This document shows positions 17,061-23,802 of a DNA stretch of 64,000 nt, piece after piece. The position numbers and the translations under genes are program-made. Positions within the stretch are counted from its first letter, which is position 1. Every line of letters begins with the position of its first letter. This stretch comes from CAVQBC01 sp963848415 (GTDB lineage Bacteria; Actinomycetota; Thermoleophilia; Solirubrobacterales; Solirubrobacteraceae), in NCBI GenBank assembly GCA_963848415.1, contig CAWKDN010000001.1, forward strand, positions 62,001-126,000, written 5' to 3'. A model generated the notes under the pieces. That model was not told the DNA's origin. It searched no databases and was given only the letters and a program-made list of their open reading frames with translations.

Positions 17061-17804
17061 CTACCCGTCGCCGGCGGCGAGGCGGTCGAGCCATTCGCCG
17101 AGGAGCCGCTGCTCGGCGTCGCTCAGCGCGGTCTGCTCGGGCAGGGCGGCCCGCAGGGCTCGCGCGGCGCCGGCGGGACCCGCCTCCTGCACGGCGGGGC
17201 GCTCGGTGGTGACGGCGGCGACCATCGACTCGCGCATGGCGCTCAGCAGGGCCGGGTCGCGCCGGTCGTCGGGCAGCGAGAGCCAGGTGAGCACCGCGCC
17301 GCGCGCGGTCGCGTGGATCAGCGCGGCGGCGAGCTGCTCGTCGACGCGTAGCCGGCCCGCCGCCGCGAGCCGGCGGATCCGCCCCAGCAGGACCTGCATC
17401 CCGGCCTGGAAGGCGGCCGACGTCGTGCCGCGCCGGGGCTCGCCGTACATCATCGCGTACAGCGCGGGGTTGGTGAGCCCGAACTCGACGGCGAGGTCCC
17501 AGCCGGCGCGCAGGTCCTGCACCGGGTCCTGCGGCGCGGAGTCGACGAGCTTGCCTGCGAAGAACGTGGCGTAGCCGTGCTCGGCGACCGCCTCGAGCAG
17601 CCCGTCCTTGTCGCCGAACAGGCGGTAGATCGCCGGGGCCTGCAGGCCGGCCGCCGCCGCGACCGCGCGCGTGGTGACCGCCTCGCGACCCTCGCGCGCG
17701 AGCAGCTCGGCAGCGGCTTCGACGACCCGCTGCCGCGTCAGCTCGCGCGCGCCGGACCCGGCCTCCGGTTCCGAGGCAGGGGTGGCGTCGATCCTCGGCC
17801 CCAT
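17061..17804 (-). CDS. TetR/AcrR family regulator
   Basis: 247 residues. N-terminal helix-turn-helix VTTRAVAAAAGLQAPAIYRLFGDKDGLLEAVAEHGYATFF at about 42-82 is typical of TetR, and the C-terminal half is helical ligand-binding. The gene diverges from homocysteine S-methyltransferase with 80 bases between them and could control it, or itself. The likely promoter is leaderless (see 17811-17816). Ligand unknown. Confidence 0.85.
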   Translation of the reverse strand: MGPRIDATPASEPEAGSGARELTRQRVVEAAAELLAREGREAVTTRAVAAAAGLQAPAIYRLFGDKDGLLEAVAEHGYATFFAGKLVDSAPQDPVQDLRAGWDLAVEFGLTNPALYAMMYGEPRRGTTSAAFQAGMQVLLGRIRRLAAAGRLRVDEQLAAALIHATARGAVLTWLSLPDDRRDPALLSAMRESMVAAVTTERPAVQEAGPAGAARALRAALPEQTALSDAEQRLLGEWLDRLAAGDG

Positions 17805-17810
17805 GGAGCG

Positions 17811-17816
17811 ATGGTA
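17811..17816 (-). promoter_or_regulatory. Leaderless -10 element of the TetR gene
   Basis: TACCAT on the minus strand ends 6 bases before the ATG at 17804, the TANNNT-N6-7-ATG geometry of actinobacterial leaderless transcripts. No Shine-Dalgarno is present. Confidence 0.45.
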
Positions 17817-17884
17817 CGGCCGAGCGTGCTCCCCTGTCCCCGCTGCACAGCGCCTCGGGATGCGAGACCCTCTCGCCCACGCCC

Positions 17885-18793
17885 ATGACGCTGCGCGACC
17901 TGCTCGCCACCCCCACCGTCCTCGACGGCGCGCTCGCGACCGAGCTCGAGGCCGGCGGCCACGACCTCTCGGACGCGCTGTGGTCCGCGCGGCTGCTGAT
18001 CGACGCGCCCGAGGCGATCGAGGCGGTCCACGAGGCCTATCTGCGCGCCGGGGCGCAGGTGGTCGTGACCGCGAGCTATCAGGCGAGCGCCGAGGGATTC
18101 GCGGCGCTCGGCCTCGACGAGCACGAGGCCGCCGCGCTGCTGGCGCGCAGCGTCGAGCTCGCCCGCCGGGCGCGCGAGCGGGCCGGGACGCCCGCGGCGC
18201 TGGTCGCCGCCTCGGTCGGCCCCTACGGCGCGACGCTCGCCGGCGGCCAGGAGTACACCGGCGACTACGGCGACCTGAGCGTCTCGGCGCTGGCGTCCTT
18301 CCACGAGCGCAGGCTGCGGGCGCTGCTGGCCGCCGGACCGGACTGCGTCGCCTGCGAGACGATCCCGCGCGCCGGCGAGGCGGCTGTCCTCACGCTGATC
18401 CTGGACCGCCTGCAGGCGCCCGACGCCTGGATCTCCTTCACCTGCCGCAACGGCCGTGAGACCGCGCACGGCGAGCCGATCGAGACCGCCGTCCGCGTGG
18501 CCGCCGGCTCGCCGCGGGTCGTCGCGGTCGGCGTGAACTGCACGGCGCCCGAGCACGTCCAGGAGCTGCTCGCCCGCGCCCGCACCGCCACCGATCTCCC
18601 GCTCGTCGCCTACCCCAACAACGGCCGCACGTGGGACGCCGCGGCGCGGCGCTGGAGCAGCGACGGGGGCCGCACGCTGCGGCCGCAGACGATCGACGGC
18701 TGGCTGGCGGCCGGCGCGGGGCTCGTCGGCGGCTGCTGCGGGCTCGGGCCCGGCGCGATCGAGGACGTCGCCGGCGCGCTCGCGGCCCGCTGA
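17885..18793 (+). CDS. mmuM: Homocysteine S-methyltransferase
   Basis: 302 residues with the family's start VLDGALATELEAGGHDL and zinc-binding cysteines GVNC at about 218 and GGCC near 279. The TIM-barrel enzyme transfers a methyl group from S-methylmethionine (or S-adenosylmethionine) to homocysteine, making methionine; it is unlike the cobalamin-dependent MetH. Start ATG 17885. Adjacent divergent TetR may regulate it. A methyl-donor economy link to the methylamine-like cluster at 21-35 kb is possible but not shown. Confidence 0.9.
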   Translation: MTLRDLLATPTVLDGALATELEAGGHDLSDALWSARLLIDAPEAIEAVHEAYLRAGAQVVVTASYQASAEGFAALGLDEHEAAALLARSVELARRARERAGTPAALVAASVGPYGATLAGGQEYTGDYGDLSVSALASFHERRLRALLAAGPDCVACETIPRAGEAAVLTLILDRLQAPDAWISFTCRNGRETAHGEPIETAVRVAAGSPRVVAVGVNCTAPEHVQELLARARTATDLPLVAYPNNGRTWDAAARRWSSDGGRTLRPQTIDGWLAAGAGLVGGCCGLGPGAIEDVAGALAAR

Positions 18794-18830
18794 GCCGGCC
18801 GCCGGAGCAGGGGCTACCGTCCGAGCGCCC

Positions 18831-20081
18831 GTGGACCTGCCCGAGCCCTCGCAGCCGTTCCTCGACGCCATCGGCCGCGGCGCCGGCGATGCGCTGGCGA
18901 CGCTCGTGCTGGCCGAGGACGGCTGGATCCACCGGCGCGTCGAGACGCTCGGCGTCCTCACCGCCGAGGTCGCGCGGCGCCAGCTGACCGTCGACTTCAC
19001 GCTCCCCGAGCCGCTGCGCGACGCGCTGCGGATCGGCCCGCAGTGGATGGTCCCGCTCGCCACGCTGCGCAAGCGCAAGCTGCGCAACTTCGACCTGCGC
19101 GACGAGGCGCAGGAGGCGCTGCCGCTGCTCGGCCGGGAGCACAACCAGCTGCTCGGCGCCGCGGCGGTGATCTCCCAGGCCGCCGACGTGCTGCCCGAGC
19201 TGCCCGCCGCGCTCGTCGAGGAGCTCTCGGGCGTCGTCCGCGCGCCCGACGCGCAGGAGGGCCGGCGGCGGCTCGAGGCGCTCGACGCCGCCCGCGAGAC
19301 CGACGCCGCGGTCGCCGCCGTGCTCGACCACGAGCCCGCCTGGCGGCTGCTCGCCCAGCTCGCCGAGAACTACCTGCTGCTCGCCCTCGTCGGCGACGTC
19401 GGCCGCCGGCGGGTCGTCAAGTACCGCTACGACAGCTTCCTGTCGGTGACGCCGGGCTGGCGCCAGTCGCTGGGGCTCGATCCGCTGGTCGTGCGCATGC
19501 CCACGCCGGTGGCCGCCGGCGCGGTCAGCTACCACGCCGAGGTCGTGCCGCCGGAGGAGCTGCGCTCCGTCGGCGCGAAGCTGCTCGACGCGGACACCGA
19601 GGCGGTCCTCGACGCCGACCCCGAGGCCGACCGGGTCGCGCTGCACGCGAGCGCGATCCCGCGCGACGCCCGGCCCGAGGTCGAGGTCGCCATCCGCCCG
19701 GAGCAGCAGGGCTTCCCCAACGCGGCGCTGGGGATCGGCGTCGTGGTCTCGGCCGTGCTCGTCGTCGGCTCGCTCGCGGGCGACCTCGACCGCGTGAGCG
19801 GCGGCCCGCCGATCACCGTCCTGCTCGCCGCGTCCGTGCTGTTCGCCGGGGCCGTCGGGCGGGCGGGGGAGCACCGGCTGGTCCAGGTGCTCTTCTCGGG
19901 GCCGCGCCAGGCGCTGGTGCTCACCGGCCTCTCGGCCGTGCTGGCCGCCGCCGCGCTCGGGTTCGACGTGCCCGGCCTCGAGTGGGTGTGGCGGTTCAGC
20001 GCGTTGGCGAGCCTCGTCGCCACCGCGATCCTGGTGGTCTTCCACCGCCGCTGCCGGCCGACGATCCGGCCGCTCGAGTAG
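18831..20081 (+). CDS. Hypothetical membrane protein
   Basis: 416 residues from GTG 18831. The first 290 residues are soluble, with FLDAIGRGAGDALATLVLAEDGW and a segment WMVPLATLRKRKLRNFDLRDE that recurs in proteins I cannot name. The last 110 residues hold about four helices (ALGIGVVVSAVLVVGSLAG onward, ending VATAILVVFHRRC). A soluble domain on a membrane anchor suggests a sensor or scaffold. No catalytic motif seen. Confidence 0.6.
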   Translation: MDLPEPSQPFLDAIGRGAGDALATLVLAEDGWIHRRVETLGVLTAEVARRQLTVDFTLPEPLRDALRIGPQWMVPLATLRKRKLRNFDLRDEAQEALPLLGREHNQLLGAAAVISQAADVLPELPAALVEELSGVVRAPDAQEGRRRLEALDAARETDAAVAAVLDHEPAWRLLAQLAENYLLLALVGDVGRRRVVKYRYDSFLSVTPGWRQSLGLDPLVVRMPTPVAAGAVSYHAEVVPPEELRSVGAKLLDADTEAVLDADPEADRVALHASAIPRDARPEVEVAIRPEQQGFPNAALGIGVVVSAVLVVGSLAGDLDRVSGGPPITVLLAASVLFAGAVGRAGEHRLVQVLFSGPRQALVLTGLSAVLAAAALGFDVPGLEWVWRFSALASLVATAILVVFHRRCRPTIRPLE

Positions 20082-20084
20082 AAT
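20079..20084 (+). promoter_or_regulatory. Leaderless -10 element
   Basis: TAGAAT, 7 bases before GTG 20092 and overlapping the stop of the preceding gene. It supports the reality of the short gene that follows. Confidence 0.4.
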
Positions 20085-20091
20085 CAGGGTC

Positions 20092-20298
20092 GTGTTCGCG
20101 CGAAACGGCACAAGCAGCACGGACGGCGAGCGGCCCCACCGGCCGGGCAGTCTGTACGCCCCCGCGGCGGAGGGGCTGCCGACCCGGATCAACGGCCGGC
20201 GGCTGCAGGCGTCGATCAAGGGCCTGCCACTCCCCACGCCCGAGCGCGGTCAGCGCGTCGTCGCGCTCATGCTCGGCGCCGCCCCGCACGCCGGCTGA
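20092..20298 (+). CDS. Small hypothetical protein
   Basis: 68 residues, hydrophilic, MFARNGTSSTDGERPHRPGSL then LPTRINGRRLQASIKGLPLPTPERGQRVVALML. No hydrophobic segment or known motif. The supporting sign is TAGAAT placed for a leaderless transcript. It converges on the SRPBCC gene with 3 bases between. Confidence 0.45.
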   Translation: MFARNGTSSTDGERPHRPGSLYAPAAEGLPTRINGRRLQASIKGLPLPTPERGQRVVALMLGAAPHAG

Positions 20299-20301
20299 GC
20301 G

Positions 20302-20742
20302 TCACCCGCACGCCGCCACGTAGGCCGGCAGCAGCCCGCCCCACCCGCGCTCGTTGCGCTCGCGCCGCTGCGGCCCGCGGTCGGCGAGACGCTCCCAGCC
20401 CCGGTGCTCGATCTCGACCGCGGTGCCCTCGCCGCCCGGCTGCGGCGCGAAGCGGATCTCGACCTCGGTCGCGTCGGCAAGCTCCTGGCGCAGGTGCCAG
20501 CGATAGACGAGCCGCCGCGGCGGCTCCCATTCGAGCACGGCGCCCCAGTCGTGCTCCTCGCCCGCCGTGGTGCGCTCGAAGATGCGCCCGCCCGGCCGCG
20601 GCTCGAAGACGATGTCGAGGTCCGGCTCGCCGGTGACCGTGTGCCCGGCCGGCCACCACAGCGACGTCCGCTGGGTCCACATCGTGAACGCGTGCTCGGG
20701 CGAGCACGCCACCGTCAGCGACAGCCGCAGCGGCTCGATCAC
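20302..20742 (-). CDS. SRPBCC (AHSA1/START-like) protein
   Basis: 146 residues. SRPBCC helix-grip fold of the AHSA1 subfamily: SLTVACSPEHAFTMWT start, WWPAGHTV, FEPRPGGRIFE, and RLVYRWHL. These bind hydrophobic ligands; none is assigned. It follows the ArsR gene with a 4-base overlap, a common two-gene cassette. Confidence 0.85.
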   Translation of the reverse strand: MIEPLRLSLTVACSPEHAFTMWTQRTSLWWPAGHTVTGEPDLDIVFEPRPGGRIFERTTAGEEHDWGAVLEWEPPRRLVYRWHLRQELADATEVEIRFAPQPGGEGTAVEIEHRGWERLADRGPQRRERNERGWGGLLPAYVAACG

Positions 20743-21062
20743 CGGCGCTCCGGCGTGTTCTCGGCGGCCAGGCGAAAGCGGCTCGACGCCTCGCCCCAGA
20801 CCTCCAGCAGGTAGGCGCGGGCCTGCTCGGCGCCGACGTCGTCGAGCCGGTAGAGCCGGCGCGCCCCGCGCGGCTCGGCGACCACGAGGCCTGCGCCGCT
20901 GAGCAGCCGCAGGTGGCGCGAGACCGCCGGGCGGCTGATGGGCAGTGCGTCGGCGATCTCCTGCACCGAGCGCTCGCCCGTGCCGAGCAGCTCGACGATC
21001 GCGCGGCGGTTGGGGTCGGCGAGCGCCCCGAACGGGTCGCCCTGGGGTGCGGGGGCGGGCAC
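20739..21062 (-). CDS. ArsR-family repressor of the SRPBCC pair
   Basis: 107 residues from GTG 21062: GDPFGALADPNRRAIVELLGTGERSVQEIADALPISRPAVSRHLRLLSGAGLV is a winged helix. No metal-binding Cys cluster (ELCVCDL is absent), so it is not an arsenic sensor. Upstream TTG 21083 is an alternative start but lies inside the probable operator. GTG 21062 lies only 14 bases from the operator, suggesting a very short leader. ArsR/SRPBCC pairs are usually autoregulated. Confidence 0.8.
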   Translation of the reverse strand: MPAPAPQGDPFGALADPNRRAIVELLGTGERSVQEIADALPISRPAVSRHLRLLSGAGLVVAEPRGARRLYRLDDVGAEQARAYLLEVWGEASSRFRLAAENTPERR

Positions 21063-21075
21063 GGCTTGCCCAATG

Positions 21076-21091
21076 GTAACCAAACGGCTAC
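21076..21091. promoter_or_regulatory. Candidate ArsR operator
   Basis: GTAACCAAACGGCTAC is a near-perfect dyad (GTAACC-N4-GGcTAC, one mismatch) in the 64-base gap between the divergent ArsR gene and the gene at 21127. The form agrees with operators I recall for ArsR/SRPBCC cassettes. Confidence 0.55.
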
Positions 21092-21126
21092 GGTTGGCCG
21101 ACGCGAGCCGAGAAGGGGCGAGACGC

Positions 21127-21546
21127 ATGACGACCGAGGAGACGACCGGCGACGGCACCCCGGAGGTGCCGTGGCGGCTGAAGACGCCGAGCGGCGGCTC
21201 GGAGTACGTCGCCTTCCGCGACGAGACGCTCGACCCGCCGGCGCTCGTGGTCCGGGTCGGCAAGACCGAGCTGCGCTACCAACTGCGCTGTCTGGACGAC
21301 CTGCAGGCGATGCTCGCGGCGCACGGCGACTGGGTGCCGCTGGGAAACGCAGACGAGCAGAAGCCCGCGGCCGACGGGACGGTGGAGGCATGGGCCCGCT
21401 CGCCCGAGAACCCGGTGGGCGGCTGGTACGGCCTCAAGAAGGGCCTGCGCGGGCGCTTCGCCAACTACGTGCCGCCGGTGATGGAGGCGCTGGGCCTCGC
21501 GGAGGTCGAGCACAACCCCCGCAACAACCGGATGCGGGTGGGCTAA
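21127..21546 (+). CDS. Hypothetical protein divergent from the ArsR/SRPBCC pair
   Basis: 139 residues from ATG 21127, MTTEETTGDGTPEVPWRLKTPSGGSEYVAF, then a soluble domain with LRYQLRCLDDLQAML and AWARSPENPVGGWYGLKKGLRGRFANYVPPVMEALGLAEV. Many such genes sit next to AHSA1/ArsR pairs in actinobacteria (my recollection). No cofactor motif seen. Its stop overlaps the opposing dehydrogenase gene by 4 bases. Confidence 0.7.
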   Translation: MTTEETTGDGTPEVPWRLKTPSGGSEYVAFRDETLDPPALVVRVGKTELRYQLRCLDDLQAMLAAHGDWVPLGNADEQKPAADGTVEAWARSPENPVGGWYGLKKGLRGRFANYVPPVMEALGLAEVEHNPRNNRMRVG

Positions 21547-22511
21547 CCGGCAGACACCGGGTTCAGCGCCGGCTCGCCGGCCAGCACGGCCAGCGCGTTG
21601 CGCGCCGCCAGCTCGGCCATCGCCGTGCGCGTCTCGACGGTCGCCGAGCCGAGGTGGGGCACGAGCACGGCGCGCTCGAGGCCGAGCAGCTCGGCCTCGA
21701 CCTCGGGCTCGCGCTCGAAGACGTCGAGCGCCGCGCCCGCGATCTGCTGCTCGCGCAGCGCCACGGCCAGCGCCGCCTCGTCGACGATGGGGCCGCGCGC
21801 GGTGTTGACGAGGAAGGCGCCCTCCCCCATACGGCGCAGCGCGGCTGCGTCGATCAGGTGCCGCGTGTCCGGCGTCAGCGGGCAGTGCAGCGAGACGACG
21901 TCGGCGCGCGCGAGCAGCTCGTCCAGCTCCAGGCGCTCCGCCTCGAGCTCGGCCTCGACGGCAGCCGGCGCGTCGCTGCGCTGGCAGTAGGCGATCTGCA
22001 TGCCGAAGGCCCGCGCGCGGCGGGCGGTCGCGCGGCCGATGTCGCCGAGGCCGACGATGCCGAGCGTGCGGCCCTGCAGGCCCGTGCCGAGCATGAAGAA
22101 CATGTCCCATTGCCACGGCGGCCCGCCGCGGATGCGCCGCTCGCCCTCGCCCAGGCGCCGCGTGACGATGAGCATCAGCGCCAGCGCCAGGTCGGCGGTC
22201 GCGTCGACCAGCACGCCCGGGGTGTTGGTCACCACGACGCCGCGCTCGGCGGCGGCCTGCACGTCGACGTTGTCGTAGCCGACCGCCACGTTGGCCACGC
22301 AGCGCAGGGCAGGTCCCGCGGCGTCGAGCAGCTCCGCGTCGACGCGATCGGTGACGGTCGTCACCAGCGCGTCGGCCCCCGCGGCGGCCGTGCGCAGCTC
22401 CTCCGGAGAGAGCGCGCGGTCCTCGTCCGGCAGCCACACCTCCTTCGCTCCCTGGCGCAGGCGCTCGAGCGCCGGCTCGGGCAGGCGCCGCGCCACGACG
22501 ATGCGCGCCAC
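21543..22511 (-). CDS. D-isomer-specific 2-hydroxyacid dehydrogenase (glyoxylate/hydroxypyruvate reductase type)
   Basis: 322 residues. Rossmann motif GIVGLGDIGRATARRAR at about 150, active-site Arg in VNTARGPIVDEAAL, Glu in DVFEREPEVE and His in VPHLGSATVETR. The HLGSAT form is typical of glyoxylate/hydroxypyruvate reductases. GTG 22511 overlaps the stop of the PuuD-like gene by one base. Last gene of the minus operon 21.5-27.5 kb; it could reduce glyoxylate or another 2-oxoacid released by that pathway (inference). Confidence 0.9.
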   Translation of the reverse strand: MARIVVARRLPEPALERLRQGAKEVWLPDEDRALSPEELRTAAAGADALVTTVTDRVDAELLDAAGPALRCVANVAVGYDNVDVQAAAERGVVVTNTPGVLVDATADLALALMLIVTRRLGEGERRIRGGPPWQWDMFFMLGTGLQGRTLGIVGLGDIGRATARRARAFGMQIAYCQRSDAPAAVEAELEAERLELDELLARADVVSLHCPLTPDTRHLIDAAALRRMGEGAFLVNTARGPIVDEAALAVALREQQIAGAALDVFEREPEVEAELLGLERAVLVPHLGSATVETRTAMAELAARNALAVLAGEPALNPVSAG

Positions 22512-23284
22512 TAGCGGCGCACCGGGGCGGCGCGTGCCGCGCCCACGAACCACTCGAACACGCCGAGGAACCGCGTGTCGATCCGCCACTCCTCCTGCAG
22601 CTCCCACTGCACGGCGAGCACGTCGGCGCCCGGCAGCTCGACCGCCTCGGGCAGGCCGTCCGGCGCGCGCGCCGTGACCCACAGGCCGTCGGCGACGCGG
22701 TCGAGACCCTGATGGTGGAAGGAGTTGACCTCGGCCTCCGCGGCCCCGAGCGCCTCACCCAGCCGGCTGCCCTCCTCGATCGCGATCGCGTGCCGGGGGT
22801 GTGCGCCCGGCGGCTCCTGCAGCAACGAGGCGTGCTCGACCTCCTTCCACGCCGACCACCCCGGGTCCGACGGGTGCTCGGCCCAGTCCGGGTGGTCGCC
22901 GAGGTGCTGGACCAGCGTGCCGCCGAGCGCGACGTTGAGGATCTGGATCCCGCGGCACATGCCGAGCACCGGCAGGCCGCGCTCGAGCACCCGCGGGACG
23001 AGCTCGAGCTCGAAGGCGTCGCGCTCGGGCTCGGTCGGCGCGAGGCTCGGGCCGGGCTGCTCGCCGTAGCGGCGCGGGTCGATGTCGCGCCCCGGCGCGA
23101 GCACGACGCCGTCGAGCCGGTCCAGGGTCGCGTCGAGCGCGTCGAGCACGCGCGGGAGGATCACCGGCACGGCGCCCGCCAGCACGAGCGGGCGCGGGAC
23201 GCCGACCGCGCCGTAGTCCCCGAAGTCGTGGTAGCTGGCCGAGATCCCGACCAGCGGGCGGCCGTCAGCGAGCTGGGTGGCCAC
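22511..23284 (-). CDS. Gamma-glutamyl-gamma-aminobutyrate hydrolase-like amidotransferase (peptidase C26, PuuD type)
   Basis: 257 residues. Class I amidotransferase fold with nucleophile Cys in VLGMCRGIQILNVALGGTL, histidine in NSFHHQGLD and Glu in LPEAVEL. The GRDIDPRRYGE segment is characteristic of C26. The PuuD family cleaves gamma-glutamyl amides such as gamma-glutamyl-GABA. GTG 23284 overlaps the preceding stop by one base. Together with two glutamine synthetase-like ligases in the region it fits a glutamylation pathway for amines; the actual substrate is unknown. Confidence 0.85.
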   Translation of the reverse strand: MATQLADGRPLVGISASYHDFGDYGAVGVPRPLVLAGAVPVILPRVLDALDATLDRLDGVVLAPGRDIDPRRYGEQPGPSLAPTEPERDAFELELVPRVLERGLPVLGMCRGIQILNVALGGTLVQHLGDHPDWAEHPSDPGWSAWKEVEHASLLQEPPGAHPRHAIAIEEGSRLGEALGAAEAEVNSFHHQGLDRVADGLWVTARAPDGLPEAVELPGADVLAVQWELQEEWRIDTRFLGVFEWFVGAARAAPVRR

Positions 23285-23802
23285 TACCCGCTGGCGTTGA
23301 GGTGGCCGAAGCGCCCGGCGTAGAAGATCAGCGGCTCGCCGTCCTCGTACTCCATGTACTCCACCCGGCCGACCCACAGGCGGTGGTCGCCCGCGTCGTG
23401 GATCGCCTCCACCCGGCAGCCGACGTGCGCGAGCGCCCCGTCGATGAACGGCAGCTCCTTGAACCAGGTGAACTTCGGCGCCGCGTCTTCCAACGGGCGC
23501 CCGGCGAAGTGCTTGGCCAGCGTCTCCTGCTTCGCGCTGAGCACGCTGACGCCGTAGCGGCGCGTGCGCGGCAGCATGTCGTCCATCTTGCTCGCCCCGA
23601 GCGAGACCACGATCAGCGGCGGGTCGAGCGAGACGGACATGACGCCGTTGGCCGTCATGCCGTGCACCTGGTCGCGCTCGGCCGTGGTGACGACGGTGAC
23701 CCCGGTCGCGAAGCGCCCCATCGCCCGCCGCAGCCGCCACGGCGCGCTGCCACGGCTGACCTGGCTGAGCTTGGCGACCCCGCGCAGGGCCTCGGCGGTC
23801 AT
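23284..23802 (-). CDS. Flavin reductase-like FMN-binding protein
   Basis: 172 residues. RRAMGRFATGVTVVTTAERDQVHGMTANGVMSVSLDPPLIVVSLG is the classic flavin reductase (HpaC/DszD-like) FMN split-barrel N-terminus. It would supply reduced flavin to a monooxygenase partner; the acyl-CoA-dehydrogenase-like protein at 26143-27550 is the candidate. ATG 23802 overlaps the stop of the preceding fusion gene by 4 bases (ATGA), so translation is coupled. Confidence 0.85.
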   Translation of the reverse strand: MTAEALRGVAKLSQVSRGSAPWRLRRAMGRFATGVTVVTTAERDQVHGMTANGVMSVSLDPPLIVVSLGASKMDDMLPRTRRYGVSVLSAKQETLAKHFAGRPLEDAAPKFTWFKELPFIDGALAHVGCRVEAIHDAGDHRLWVGRVEYMEYEDGEPLIFYAGRFGHLNASG

